Part shown: piece after piece, positions 18,383 to 28,862 of the stretch
How the letters are laid out: the number at the start of each line of letters is the position of its first letter
Numbering within the stretch: position 1 is the stretch's first letter
NCBI GenBank assembly: GCA_030837965.1
Contig: JAUTXP010000031.1
Coordinates: forward strand, 1-64,000
Reading direction: 5' to 3'
From: Acidimicrobiaceae bacterium
GTDB lineage: Bacteria > Actinomycetota > Acidimicrobiia > Acidimicrobiales > JAUTXP01
DNA: 64,000 nucleotides
Position numbers and translations under genes: made by a program
Notes under the pieces: generated by a model
Databases searched by the model: none
Told to the model about the DNA's origin: nothing
The model's input: the letters and a program-made list of their open reading frames with translations, nothing else

Positions 18383-19069
18383 GTGCAGCCGCGCATCCTC
18401 GTGGTGGACGACGAGCCTTCGATCGTCGACGCCTTGGCCACCGCGCTGCGCTACGAGGGCTTCGACGTGCACGAGGAGTCGACCGGCCGAGGGGCGTTGA
18501 AGGCGGCGGGGTCGACCCGGCCCGACCTGATCGTGCTCGACATCATGCTGCCCGACCTCGACGGGCTCGAAGTGACCCGCCGTCTGCGCAGGGATGGGCT
18601 GCGTGTCCCGATCCTGTTCCTCACGGCGCGGGACTCGACCGAGGACAAGGTCAGCGGCCTGACCGTGGGCGGCGACGACTACGTCACCAAGCCGTTCAGC
18701 CTGGCCGAGGTGGTGGCCCGCATCCGGGCCATCCTGCGCCGGGCCGGGTTGGGCGGGCCCGACGACTCCACGCTGCGCTTCGCCGACCTGGTGCTGGACG
18801 AGGAGACACACGAGGTCTGGCGGGGCGGCACGCCCGTGCACCTCACGGCGACCGAGTTCAACCTGTTGCGCTACTTCATGCTCAACCCGCGGCGCGTGCT
18901 GTCCAAGGCCCAGATCCTCGACCACGTGTGGCAGTACGACTTCGACGGCGAGGACAACGTGGTCGAGACGTTCGTCAGCTACCTGCGCAAGAAGCTGGAC
19001 CGGCTGGGCCCGCCGCTGATCCACACCATCCGCCTGGTGGGCTACAGCCTGCGCCTGCCCACGGAGTGA
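18383..19069 (+). CDS. OmpR/PhoB-family response regulator
   Basis: A 228-residue two-domain regulator. The receiver has the acidic pocket (DDE at 9-11), the phosphorylation site in LIVLDIMLPD (Asp near 53), and the lysine in DDYVTKPF. The C-terminal winged helix has LTATEFNLLRYFMLNPRRVLSK. It is close in pattern to the mycobacterial TrcR/TcrX group. It is followed 13 bases later by its sensor kinase, forming a standard two-component operon. The signal is unknown; the neighbouring envelope genes make an envelope cue possible. Confidence 0.92.
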   Translation: MQPRILVVDDEPSIVDALATALRYEGFDVHEESTGRGALKAAGSTRPDLIVLDIMLPDLDGLEVTRRLRRDGLRVPILFLTARDSTEDKVSGLTVGGDDYVTKPFSLAEVVARIRAILRRAGLGGPDDSTLRFADLVLDEETHEVWRGGTPVHLTATEFNLLRYFMLNPRRVLSKAQILDHVWQYDFDGEDNVVETFVSYLRKKLDRLGPPLIHTIRLVGYSLRLPTE

Positions 19070-19082
19070 GTCGGGTGCCACC

Positions 19083-20504
19083 GTGACCTTGTCGCTGCGG
19101 GCCCGGCTGCTGGCCGCGTCGCTGGCCCTCACCGCCTTCGGCCTGCTGGCCGCGGACGTGGCCACCTACCGGGCGCTGCGATCGTCGTTGTACCGGCGCG
19201 TCGACGGCCAGCTCGACGTGGCCCACACCACCATTCAGCGCTCGCTGCTGTTTCAGAACGGCGCCTTCGTCCAGTCGTCGGTCGAGCAGTTGGGCGAGCT
19301 GGTGCCGGGGGTGTACGTGCAGTTGCAGGTGTCGGGCAGGCCGGTGCTGGTCACCAACCCGCGGCGGGCGGGCGAGTCCCTGTCCGAGCCGAAGCTGCCC
19401 TCGGAGTTGAAGCTCGGCCGCATCTGGACCGTTCCTTCGGCGGCCAGTTCCGAGGCGGGCTATCGCCTGTTGGTGTCGCGGGTCGACCCGGCCGTCGTCA
19501 TCGTGGGCATCCCGCTGTCGGACACTGCGGCCACGTTGCAGCGACTGCTCGGGATCGAGGTGCTGGTCTCGCTGCTCGTCTTCGCGGCCGCCGCGGCCGC
19601 GGGCATCTGGCTGGTGCGATTGGGCCTGCGGCCGTTGGGTGACATCGAGGCCACCGCGGCCACCATCGCCGCGGGGGACATGACCGGGCGAGTGGCGCTG
19701 GCCGACCCCGCCACCGAGGTGGGCAGGCTGGGCGTGGCGGTGAACACCATGCTCGACTCGCTCGACGCCGCCTTCGCCGAGCGGCAGCGGTCCGAGTCGG
19801 CCGCGCTGTCGTCCGAGCAGCGCATGCGCCGGTTCGTGGCCGACGCATCGCACGAGCTGCGCACGCCGGTGGCCGCGGTTCGGGCCTACGCCGAGCTGTA
19901 CCGGCGAGGCGCCGACTCGCGGCCCGAGGACTTGGCCCGGCTGCTCTCGCGCATCGAGGAGGAGGCGGCGCGCATGGGCGTGCTGGTGGACGACTTGTTG
20001 CTGCTCACCCGACTGGACGAGGGCAGGCCTTTGGCGCGCCAGGCGGTGGACGTGGGCGCGGTGGCGAGCGACGCGGTGGCCGCGGCGCGCGCCGTCGACC
20101 CGGACCGGCCGCTGTCGCTGGACGTCGAAGGGTCGGTGGAGGTGCTGGGGGACAAGGACCGTCTGCGCCAAGTGCTCGACAACCTGTTGGCCAACGTGCG
20201 GGCCCACACGCCCGAGGCCTCGCCCGCGTCGGTGCGGGTCGCCCCCTTGGATGGACGGGCCGTCGTCGAAGTGGCCGACTCGGGACCGGGCCTGTCAGCC
20301 GAGGACCGGGCCAAGGTCTTCGAGCGCTTCTACCGGGCCGACCCGGCTCGAGGCAGGGACAAGGGCGGGTCTGGCCTCGGGCTGTCGATCGTGGCCGCCA
20401 TCGTCGCCGCCCATGGCGGGTCGACCAGTGTTCGGGCCCGTGACGAGGGCTGGAGCGGCGCGTCCGGCGCCGTCTTCCGCATCGACCTCCCCCTCCTCAC
20501 CTGA
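19083..20504 (+). CDS. Sensor histidine kinase
   Basis: A 473-residue membrane kinase: a first helix near 10-28, an extracytoplasmic sensor of about 120 residues, a second helix near 155-177, a HAMP domain, a HisKA box DASHELRTPVAAVRAYAE (phospho-His near 258), and a catalytic ATPase domain with N-box DNLLANVRAH, G1 DSGPGLS and G2 GGSGLGLSI. All catalytic elements are intact. It starts with GTG right after the response regulator. The sensor loop has no recognisable ligand domain. Confidence 0.92.
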   Translation: MTLSLRARLLAASLALTAFGLLAADVATYRALRSSLYRRVDGQLDVAHTTIQRSLLFQNGAFVQSSVEQLGELVPGVYVQLQVSGRPVLVTNPRRAGESLSEPKLPSELKLGRIWTVPSAASSEAGYRLLVSRVDPAVVIVGIPLSDTAATLQRLLGIEVLVSLLVFAAAAAAGIWLVRLGLRPLGDIEATAATIAAGDMTGRVALADPATEVGRLGVAVNTMLDSLDAAFAERQRSESAALSSEQRMRRFVADASHELRTPVAAVRAYAELYRRGADSRPEDLARLLSRIEEEAARMGVLVDDLLLLTRLDEGRPLARQAVDVGAVASDAVAAARAVDPDRPLSLDVEGSVEVLGDKDRLRQVLDNLLANVRAHTPEASPASVRVAPLDGRAVVEVADSGPGLSAEDRAKVFERFYRADPARGRDKGGSGLGLSIVAAIVAAHGGSTSVRARDEGWSGASGAVFRIDLPLLT

Positions 20505-20512
20505 CCCCCCCG

Positions 20513-20547
20513 AACTTTTCCACAGCAGCAGGTGCTGTGGAAAAGTT
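20513..20547. repeat. Palindromic repeat family A, copy 2
   Basis: The core stem is extended to 15 bp by a matching AA/TT outside, with loop GCAGG. It fills almost the whole gap between a convergent kinase and ABC ATPase gene and touches the stop codon of the latter, so it can serve as a bidirectional terminator. Confidence 0.92.
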
Positions 20548-21300
20548 TCAGGGCCGGGGGGCGCGGGGCTTGCGGGGTGCGCGCGGCGAGCGCGGCGCGG
20601 GCGGCTTGGGGGGAGGCACAGGGAGTTCATCGGACACGACGCGGCCGTCGCGCAGTCGCACCCGGCGGGCGGCCTTGCTGGCCACCTCCTCGGCGTGGGT
20701 GACGACGATGACGGTCACGCCCTGCTCTTCGGAGAGCAGGCGCAGCGTGGTCACCACCTCGTCGGCCGTGGTGCTGTCCAGGTTGCCAGTCGGCTCGTCG
20801 GCCAAGATGACCCGCGGCTCGTTGGCCAGGGCCCGGGCGATGGCCACCCGCTGCTGCTCGCCGCCTGACAGCCGCGACGGAAGATGGTCGGCCCGGCTCT
20901 TGAGCCCCACCCGGTCGAGCAGGTCGGCGGCCCGGGCCTGGCGGGCGGCGCGGTCGCGCACGAGGGGCACGGTGGCCGCCTCCACGTTCTCCGCCGCGGT
21001 CAGCGTGGGGATGAGGTTGAAGGACTGGAACACGAAGCCGATGTCGTTCGATCGCAGCCTGGTCAGCTCGAGGTCGGACAGCCCGGAGAGCTCGCGGCCG
21101 TCGAACGTCAGCGATCCCGACGTGGGCCGGTCCAGGGCGCCGAGCAGTTGGAGCAGCGTGCTCTTGCCTGACCCGCTCGGCCCTTCGACGGCAATGAACT
21201 CGCCCGCACCGATGGTGAGGTCGATCCCGTTCAGCGCGGCCAGCTCCCCTGCGCCGGTGCGGTAGACCCGTCGGGCCTCGGTCAATTGGTAAAGGCTCAT
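20548..21300 (-). CDS. ABC transporter ATP-binding protein (MacB/LolD type)
   Basis: A 250-residue ATPase with Walker A GPSGSGKSTLL near residue 40, Q-loop FVFQSFNLIPTLTAAEN, signature LSGGEQQRVAIARAL, Walker B VILADEPTGNLDS and switch VTHAEE. The NLD after Walker B and the overall pattern are those of MacB/LolD/FtsE-like exporters working with FtsX-fold permeases. A proline-rich basic tail of about 25 residues closes the protein. Its ATG overlaps the permease stop (ATGA). The substrate is unknown; such systems often drive mechanotransmission or lipoprotein and peptide export. Confidence 0.92.
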   Translation of the reverse strand: MSLYQLTEARRVYRTGAGELAALNGIDLTIGAGEFIAVEGPSGSGKSTLLQLLGALDRPTSGSLTFDGRELSGLSDLELTRLRSNDIGFVFQSFNLIPTLTAAENVEAATVPLVRDRAARQARAADLLDRVGLKSRADHLPSRLSGGEQQRVAIARALANEPRVILADEPTGNLDSTTADEVVTTLRLLSEEQGVTVIVVTHAEEVASKAARRVRLRDGRVVSDELPVPPPKPPAPRSPRAPRKPRAPRP

Positions 21301-23120
21301 CCGAGGTCCCGCAGGGCCACCGCAGGCGTGAGCCGAGCCGCCCGCCACGCTCCCGCCATGCCCGCCAGGAGCCCGCCCACCAAGGCGAATCCCACGCCCA
21401 GCAGCAGGGTGAGCGGATGCAGCGGAGCCCGCAAGGTGGTGTGCGTCGTGTGCACCGCACTCGTGGCCTGTCCGAACAGGCCGGACAGCGACGAGCCCGT
21501 CAGTCCGGGCACGCCCGCGCTCGACGCGGTCAGCGCGGGCGAGAAGGCATGCACGGCCACGGCGACCAACGCGCCGACCCCCAACCCGAGCACCCCGCCC
21601 AGTAAGCCGATCCCGACCGTCTCGCCCAACAGTTGGCGCACGACGCGCGCCTTGGACCAGCCGATGGCCCGCAGGGTGCCGATCTCGCGCACCCGCTTGC
21701 CGATGGACGAAAGGGTCAGCAGGGCGGCGATGGCGAAGGCGGCGACCAGCACGATGACGGCCAGCGCCCCGCCCAAGCGGTTGGCCAGGCTGCGGGCGTC
21801 GGTCAGGCTGCCCGTCACCTGCGAGGCCAGGCCCTTGGTGGTGATGACCTCCGCGCCGGGCAGCACCTTCTTGATGCCCGCCACGACCTTGTCGACGTTG
21901 GCCGCCTTGTCCGCCTTCACGAGCACTTGGGTAACCCGACCCTCCTTGCCCGCCAGCTTCTGCAACGTGCCCAGCGGAAAGTAGATGTCGGCCGTGCTGC
22001 CGGTCAGCGTCGGCCGGACCAGGCCAACGACGGTGTAGTCGGCGCCGTTGATCGCGAGCTTGTCGCCCAGCTTTGTGCTGTGGCTGTTGGCGTAGGCCAC
22101 GTTCACAAGGATCTCGTTGCCCGCCGCGTCCCCCTTGCCCAGCCACCGTCCGTCGGTGAGCTGCTCCTGGGTGACCAGGCCCACCTTGGGATGGACCGGG
22201 TCGATGCCAGCGGCCGTGTAGCTCTGGGTCGTGATGTCCGTGCTTGGCGGGTTGACGGCCTGCTGGATGGTCTGGATGGGCGTAGTGAATTGGGCCCGGA
22301 ACTCGCGGAACCGGGCGGGCAGGCACTCGTCGAACGCCGGGTTGCCGCGGCCTCCGCCACCACCGCCGCCCCCGGTACCCCCAGCGCCGCCGCCAGCACC
22401 GCCGCCAGCCGGAGGTCCGCCGCCGTCACCGGGCGGGCCACCGTCTTGCCCTTGTCCGATGGTCACGCCCTTGGACTGGAGGCAGGCGCGGAAGGCCTGG
22501 CGCTCGGCGTCGGTCATGGGGTCGGGCCGCACCGTCTGGCTGAACGTCTGCCCGCCGGTCTGGATGGACGCCACGATCTGCGGCACGGTTCCGGTCTGGT
22601 GCTCGGCCAATTGGTACAGCCCGCCCACCGCCCCCGAGACACCCGGCACCTTGGCCACCTCGGCGACCGCGTCCTGCGGGAAGCTCAACAACGTGGCGGA
22701 GAGGAAGAAGTCGCGGGTGAAGGCGTCGCCGGGCTTGCCCAGCTTGGCCAGGTCGGTGACCACGTTGCTGTTCTCGTTGAGCAGGGCTTGCGTGTCTTGT
22801 TGGTCGAGTCCGTCGTTGCGGCGTCCGAAGAAGCCGAAGCCGCGGCCAGGCGCGGTGGTCGACGTCGTCGTGGTGGCACCCCCCGTGCCGTTGGCGGCGT
22901 TGGCCGCAGCCGTAGTGGACCCGACCACCCTCGTCACCAGGATGTCCGTGCCCACCGACTGCAAGGGGGCGAGCACCTCTTGTTGGGCCTCGTCCAGCCC
23001 TTGCGAAACGCCGATGATGCCGATCACCAGGCCCACGCCGAGAGCCAGGCCCATGGCTGTGAGAATGGTCCGGCCCAGCCGTCTGCGCAGCTCCTGGGTG
23101 ATGTAGGTGATGTGGAACAC
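21297..23120 (-). CDS. MacB/FtsX-fold ABC transporter permease
   Basis: A 607-residue permease with one N-terminal helix (LTAMGLALGVGLVIGIIGVS), a large extracytoplasmic MacB_PCD domain, and three C-terminal helices of the FtsX fold. The periplasmic part contains a glycine-rich linker (about residues 240-275) and a TTTTSTT stretch, both low complexity. The GTG at 23120 (VFHITYITQELRRRLG) is the first sensible start after the vWA gene; the longer open frame upstream overlaps it. It pairs with the coupled ATPase downstream. The cargo is unknown. Confidence 0.88.
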   Translation of the reverse strand: MFHITYITQELRRRLGRTILTAMGLALGVGLVIGIIGVSQGLDEAQQEVLAPLQSVGTDILVTRVVGSTTAAANAANGTGGATTTTSTTAPGRGFGFFGRRNDGLDQQDTQALLNENSNVVTDLAKLGKPGDAFTRDFFLSATLLSFPQDAVAEVAKVPGVSGAVGGLYQLAEHQTGTVPQIVASIQTGGQTFSQTVRPDPMTDAERQAFRACLQSKGVTIGQGQDGGPPGDGGGPPAGGGAGGGAGGTGGGGGGGGRGNPAFDECLPARFREFRAQFTTPIQTIQQAVNPPSTDITTQSYTAAGIDPVHPKVGLVTQEQLTDGRWLGKGDAAGNEILVNVAYANSHSTKLGDKLAINGADYTVVGLVRPTLTGSTADIYFPLGTLQKLAGKEGRVTQVLVKADKAANVDKVVAGIKKVLPGAEVITTKGLASQVTGSLTDARSLANRLGGALAVIVLVAAFAIAALLTLSSIGKRVREIGTLRAIGWSKARVVRQLLGETVGIGLLGGVLGLGVGALVAVAVHAFSPALTASSAGVPGLTGSSLSGLFGQATSAVHTTHTTLRAPLHPLTLLLGVGFALVGGLLAGMAGAWRAARLTPAVALRDLG

Positions 23121-23142
23121 GGGCGCTCCTGTCGACCTGCGC

Positions 23143-24081
23143 TCAGATGACCCGGCCGGACCAGGCCAGGCCCGCAATGAGGCCCGCCGCCAACAACAGC
23201 AGCCCGAGGCCGGTGAAGGATGCGGTGACTTCGTGGCGCACGGTGCGATAGGCGACGGTGCTGCCGATGTCGCGGTAGACGGCGGTCAACTCCTCGCCCG
23301 ACGCGGCTTCGAAGAAGCGCCCGCCACTGGTGTCGGCCAGTTTGCGCAGGGCGTCGCGGTCGACGGGCACGGGGATGACCTGGCCACCCAGGTTGACGGT
23401 GCCGTCGTCGGTGCCGAAGGCGATGGTGGACACGGGCACCTTGGCGTCCTTGGCCGCCTGCGCGGCCTGATCGACGGGCCGACCGGAGGTGGTGGCGCCG
23501 TCGGACATGAGGACGATGCGGGCCGCGTCGTTGTTGGCTGCGTTGGCCGCGGCGATGGTGTCGAGCGCGGTGTAGACGGCCTCGCCTGCGGCGGTGCGCG
23601 GGCCGAGCCGAAGGCGGGCAATGGCCGACGTCACCTGGGCGTGCTCGGTCGTCGGGGGCACGAGCACGCGCGCCGTCCCGTCGAAGCTGATGAGGCCGAG
23701 CCGAAAACGGGGCGGCAGGTGTTGCACGAAGTCGGTGGCCGCCCGCTGGGCCGCGGCCAGTCGGTTGGGGGCCACGTCCTCGGCCTGCATGGAGGCCGAC
23801 GTGTCGATGGCCAACATCACCGTGGCCTGTCGGCGGGGGACCCGTTGGGCCATGGTCGGACGGGCGAAGCCGACGACCAGCGAGAGCATGGACGCCAGCA
23901 GCACGCCCGCGGCCACGTGCCTGCGCCAGCCCGGCCGCTTGGGCGCGACCACGGCCAGAAGTTCGAGGTTGGTGAAGCGGACCGCGTGGTGGCGTCGCCT
24001 GCGCTGGAGGAGGACGTAGGCGACGACCACCGCGGCCACCGCGAGCAACAGCCAGAGCCGGCCCGTGGCGAGGAACCTCAT
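23143..24081 (-). CDS. BatA-like von Willebrand factor A domain membrane protein
   Basis: A 312-residue protein: N-terminal membrane helix, basic stretch, second helix, then a vWA domain with MIDAS DTSAS near residue 92 and the later threonine and aspartate (SFDGT, MSDGATTSG), and a C-terminal helix. It is the BatA type that sits with MoxR and DUF58. The ATG at 24081 is chosen over 24096 because it overlaps the preceding stop as ATGA and has GGAGG in front. MoxR-vWA systems assemble or activate metalloproteins and complexes; the client here is unknown. Confidence 0.87.
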   Translation of the reverse strand: MRFLATGRLWLLLAVAAVVVAYVLLQRRRRHHAVRFTNLELLAVVAPKRPGWRRHVAAGVLLASMLSLVVGFARPTMAQRVPRRQATVMLAIDTSASMQAEDVAPNRLAAAQRAATDFVQHLPPRFRLGLISFDGTARVLVPPTTEHAQVTSAIARLRLGPRTAAGEAVYTALDTIAAANAANNDAARIVLMSDGATTSGRPVDQAAQAAKDAKVPVSTIAFGTDDGTVNLGGQVIPVPVDRDALRKLADTSGGRFFEAASGEELTAVYRDIGSTVAYRTVRHEVTASFTGLGLLLLAAGLIAGLAWSGRVI

Positions 24082-24968
24082 CGACGCCGCCTCCATCGAT
24101 CGACGGCGCGGACCAAGTCGATGAACCAGTCGCGGTCGGTGGACAGCACCACGTGGCGGGCGCCCGCGCTGCGGATGTCCTTGGCCGTGGCCGACCGCTT
24201 GTCGGCCGCGGCCGCGGCGAAGCGCCGACGCAGCTTGGCGCTGTCGGTCTGCACCTCGACCCGCCTGCCCGTTTCGGGGTCGACGAGCGTGAGCAGGCCG
24301 ACCGCGGGCAGGTCGTCCTCACGCGGATCGCGTACCTCGACGGCCACGACCTGATGGCGCCCGGCCAGTCGCCGCAAGGAAATTCGCCATTCGGACGGGT
24401 CGAGGAAGTCGGACACCACGACCACCAGGCCCCGGCGCCGGGCCAGCCGGTCAGTGGTGACGAGCGCGCCCTCCAACTGCCCGGGCCCGCCTTCGCGGGT
24501 GATGAGCGTGTGCAGCAGTCCGAGCACCTGATCGCGGCCGCTGCGCGCGGGCAGGACCGTGGGCCGGTCGGCCCGATCGACGAGCACGGCACCCGTGCGG
24601 TTGCCCGCCCGGTTGTTGAGGAAGGCGAAGGCGGCCGCCGCGCCGATGGCCGTCTCGCGCTTTTCGTTTCGGGCCGTGCCGAAGTCCATGCTCGCGGTGC
24701 GGTCGACCACGAGCCACGACTCCAGCTCGCGCTCGGCCACCGTGTCGCGGACGTGGGGCACGGTGGTGCGGGCCGTGAGGTTCCAGTCCATGCGGCGCAC
24801 GTCGTCGCCCACGCGGTACTCGCGCGCCTCGCCCAGCTCCGATCCCGCGGCCAGCACCAGGCCTTGGTGGTCACCGTGCAACAGCCCGTCGAGACGGCGG
24901 GTGATGCGCATTTCGAGCCTGCGCAGAGCAGCCTCGTGGTGGGCGGGGGAGAGGGTCGCGTTGGTCAC
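24078..24968 (-). CDS. DUF58 domain protein (MoxR-associated)
   Basis: A 296-residue protein of the DUF58 family, itself a degenerate vWA-like fold. The family signature is complete: GDDVRRMDWNLTART followed by ELESWLVVDRTASMDFG. There is no signal peptide; the family is thought to work at the membrane with the MoxR ATPase and BatA-like partners. It overlaps both neighbours by four bases (ATGA), so moxR, DUF58 and vWA are translated as a tightly coupled set. Confidence 0.9.
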   Translation of the reverse strand: MTNATLSPAHHEAALRRLEMRITRRLDGLLHGDHQGLVLAAGSELGEAREYRVGDDVRRMDWNLTARTTVPHVRDTVAERELESWLVVDRTASMDFGTARNEKRETAIGAAAAFAFLNNRAGNRTGAVLVDRADRPTVLPARSGRDQVLGLLHTLITREGGPGQLEGALVTTDRLARRRGLVVVVSDFLDPSEWRISLRRLAGRHQVVAVEVRDPREDDLPAVGLLTLVDPETGRRVEVQTDSAKLRRRFAAAAADKRSATAKDIRSAGARHVVLSTDRDWFIDLVRAVDRWRRRR

Positions 24969-26055
24969 GAAGCGGCGGTGTCCGTCTGCGTGGTCTCGGC
25001 GGCGGCGGGTGTGGGCGCGGGCGCGGTGACCGGCGTGGGCTCCACCGCAGCCGGCTCCTTGCCCTCTTGGCGGGGCGCGACCACGGGCGCCACCACGGTC
25101 GACAGGACTCGGTTGACGACGTGGTCGGGCTCGATCCCGTCGGCGATGGCCTCGTAGGACAGCAGCACGCGGTGGCGCAGCACCTCCGGCGCCACATCGA
25201 ACACGTCCTGCGGGAGCACGTACTCGCGGCCCCGCAACAAAGCGAGTGCGCGCCCGGCCGCGACCAGGCCGAGGGTGGCGCGCGGACTGGCGCCGTGGGC
25301 GATGAGCGGGGCCACCTCGGCCAGGTCGTGCTCCTGGGGCACGCGGGTGGCGAGCACGATGCGCACCGCGTAGTCGAGGACGGCGTCGTGCACGAAGACG
25401 GCGTCGACTTGGCGCTGAAGGGAGGTGAGGCCCGCGGGGTCGAGCACTTGGCCGGCCTGGGGCGGGTTCACGCCCATCCGCCGCACGATGTCGGCCTCCT
25501 CCCGTGCGTTCGGATAGTCGACCACCACCTTCATCAAGAAGCGGACGCGCTGGGCCTCGGGCAGCGGGTACACGCCCTCGTGCTCGATGGGGTTCTGGGT
25601 GGCGAGAACGAGGAACGGGTCGGGGACGGGATGGGTGACGCCGCCGATGGAGACGTGGCGCTCGGCCATGACCTCGAGCAAGGCCGACTGGACCTTGGCC
25701 GGCGCCCGGTTGATCTCGTCGGCCAGCACCACGTTGGCGAAGATGGGTCCGAGCTCGACGTCGAAGGCCTCACGCGACGGGCGGTACACGCGGGTGCCCA
25801 CGATGTCCGAGGGCACCAGGTCGGGCGTGAACTGGATGCGCACGAAGTCCCCGCCCAGGACGCGGGCGAGGGTTTCGGCGGCCAGCGTCTTGGCCAGCCC
25901 CGGCGCCCCCTCCAACAGGCAGTGGCCACGCGAGAGCAGGGCCACGAGCATGCGCTCGATCACCCGGTCCTGGCCCACGACGACCCGCTTGACCTCGAAC
26001 AGCAGACGTTCGAGGGCGGTGGCCGCGTCCTCCACGGGCGCCTTCTTGGCCGGCG

Positions 26056-26059
<4 letters not shown>
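24965..26059 (-). CDS. MoxR family AAA+ ATPase
   Basis: A 364-residue chaperone-like ATPase. Walker A is EGAPGLAKT near residue 55, Walker B VVLADEINRAP, sensor 1 LATQNPIEHEG and the arginine finger region in LPEAQRVRFLMK. The last 40 residues are an alanine-, proline- and threonine-rich tail that is not part of the fold. MoxR proteins act with vWA proteins in cofactor insertion or complex maturation. Here it is coupled to an upstream HtrA protease and downstream DUF58, suggesting envelope protein quality control; this is inference. Confidence 0.92.
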
Positions 26060-27237
<1,178 letters not shown>

Positions 27238-27321
27238 GCCCGCCAGCAGACACCCCCCAGCCGGCATTCGGCTGTGAGCCCACTGTGCCGTCGCTACGAA
27301 CCCTTCCGCACCCCCCTCGAT

Positions 27322-27352
27322 CTTTTCCACAGCAGCAGGTGCTGTGGAAAAG
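27322..27352. repeat. Palindromic repeat family A, copy 3
   Basis: The 13-bp core stem with loop GCAGG. This copy lies between divergent genes (htrA and the dCTP deaminase-like gene), inside their promoter region, where a terminator would have no obvious use. Confidence 0.9.
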
Positions 27353-27421
27353 TTCGGCTCGGGGCGGGTTGGGGGGTCGGCCCTTTCTCATTGGCTCACC
27401 GACGGGTGGCATCATCTCCCG

Positions 27422-28585
27422 GTGTCCGCCGGGCCCGTCGTCACGTTGCAGGACCTGAGCGCCTCCACGCCCGGCGTGCTGCCCAACCAACTCCTGGCCG
27501 AGGCCGTGGCCGCCGGGCACATCGGGGCGGGCGAGTTCCGCATCCCCGAGACCAGCATCCAGCCCGCCAGCCTGGACCTGCGGCTGGGCGAGTACGCCCT
27601 GCGCATCCGGTGCAGCTTCCTGCCCCACGACGAGACTGTCGAGCGCAAGGTCAAGGACTACATCGTCGACGAGCTCGACTTGCGCAAGGAGGGGGCCGTC
27701 CTCGAGACCAACCGGCCCTACCTCATCCCGCTCATCGAGACCCTGCGCCTGCCCCCGTACGTCAGGGGCAAGGCCAACCCCAAGAGCTCAACCGGCAGGC
27801 TCGACGTCTTCACTCGGGTCATCACCGACCACAGCTACCGCTTCGACGAGATCAGGTCGGGCTATGAGGGCAACCTGTGGCTGGAGGTCGTGCCCCTTTC
27901 GTTCGCCATCCGGGTCCGACAGCACCTCGCCCTCAACCAGCTTCGGCTGATGGTCGGCCGGTCTGGGGTCAGTGACGACGAGCTGCGGGCCCTCCACCTC
28001 GAAGAGCCCATCTTGTTCCGAGGCGGGCGGGCGGCCACGGCCGACGAGTTCGCCACTGCCGATGGGCTGTTCCTCGGCCTCGACCTGCGAGGCGACGAGC
28101 AGCGCAGGGTCGGCTATCGGGCCAAGGACAACGCGGGCCTGCTCGACATGTCGAGGATTGGGGCCTACGTGCCCGAGGACTTCTGGGAGGTGGTGCGCAG
28201 CGAGGACGGCGACCGGGTCGTGCTCGACCCGGAGCGGTTCTACCTGCTGCTGTCCGACGAGGCCGTGCGCATCCCGCCCGGGCTGGCGTCCGAGATGACC
28301 GCCTACGACCCAACCAGCGGTGAGCTGCGGACCCATTACGCGGGCTTCTTCGACCCCGGCTTCGGCTACGACCGGGCCGGGATGCTGAAGGGGTCGCGCG
28401 CCGCCCTGGAGGTCCGGGCCCACGACGTGCCGTTCATGATCGAGCACCACCAACGGGTCTGCAAGCTCACCTTCGAGCGCATGGTGTGCCCGCCCACCAA
28501 GCTGTACGGCGAGGACATCGGGTCGAACTACCAGGGCCAGGTCGAGACCCTGGGCAAGCACTTCCGCCGCGGCCCGGCCACGTAG
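27422..28585 (+). CDS. Double-length dCTP deaminase-family protein
   Basis: A 387-residue protein of the dUTPase/dCTP deaminase superfamily, about twice the length of ordinary Dcd. The N-terminal half has IQPASLDLRLGEYALRI and later GKANPKSSTGRLDVFTRV, where KSSxGR is the family's nucleotide-binding motif. The second half repeats the theme more loosely (YAGFFDPGFGYD, as in GfxDxGw). This matches the fused DCD_N type called 2'-deoxycytidine 5'-triphosphate deaminase in proteobacteria. Deamination of dCTP to dUTP for dTTP supply is the expected reaction. The GTG start is the first after repeat copy 3. Confidence 0.82.
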   Translation: MSAGPVVTLQDLSASTPGVLPNQLLAEAVAAGHIGAGEFRIPETSIQPASLDLRLGEYALRIRCSFLPHDETVERKVKDYIVDELDLRKEGAVLETNRPYLIPLIETLRLPPYVRGKANPKSSTGRLDVFTRVITDHSYRFDEIRSGYEGNLWLEVVPLSFAIRVRQHLALNQLRLMVGRSGVSDDELRALHLEEPILFRGGRAATADEFATADGLFLGLDLRGDEQRRVGYRAKDNAGLLDMSRIGAYVPEDFWEVVRSEDGDRVVLDPERFYLLLSDEAVRIPPGLASEMTAYDPTSGELRTHYAGFFDPGFGYDRAGMLKGSRAALEVRAHDVPFMIEHHQRVCKLTFERMVCPPTKLYGEDIGSNYQGQVETLGKHFRRGPAT

Positions 28586-28613
28586 GTCAGCCCGCATCCG
28601 CCCAGTCGAGTCA

Positions 28614-28659
28614 GTCTTGTCGCGCTCAGTGCCGTATACGGCAATCATCGCGACAAGAC
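28614..28659. terminator. Nested palindrome between the deaminase gene and tRNA-Thr
   Basis: An 11-bp stem GTCTTGTCGCG with its exact complement encloses the self-complementary dodecamer GCCGTATACGGC. It lies between a plus-strand gene and a minus-strand tRNA, so it can end transcription from both sides. No T tract. Confidence 0.6.
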
Positions 28660-28695
28660 GGTCCGGGGCCGGCGGGGGTGGGGGGCGACGGGGCG

Positions 28696-28769
28696 AGCCC
28701 GAGGTCGGAGTCGAACCGACGACCTGACGCTTACAAGGCGCCTGCTCTGACCGGCTGAGCTACTCGGGC
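28696..28769 (-). tRNA. tRNA-Thr (anticodon UGU)
   Basis: A complete cloverleaf on the minus strand: seven-base acceptor stem GCCCGAG/CTCGGGC, D arm, anticodon stem with one G-U pair, anticodon loop CTTGTAA (anticodon UGU, reading ACA), a five-base variable region, and T arm with loop TTCGACT. The discriminator base is U and CCA is not encoded. Confidence 0.95.
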
Positions 28770-28862
28770 GGGGCGAGCGACCACGGTAGCGACACCGCCG
28801 CGGCGGGCTGTCAACAGGGGGGATGCTTGAACCGCGCGCGCCGTCCTGCCAGGCTGGCCGGG

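Noticed and set aside
27238-27330. Longer htrA start with about 31 extra residues
   Set aside because: The start would lie inside repeat copy 3 and the added residues have no family match; MSDLDVWALPE from 27237 is better. Unlike livF, no coupling signal supports the longer form.
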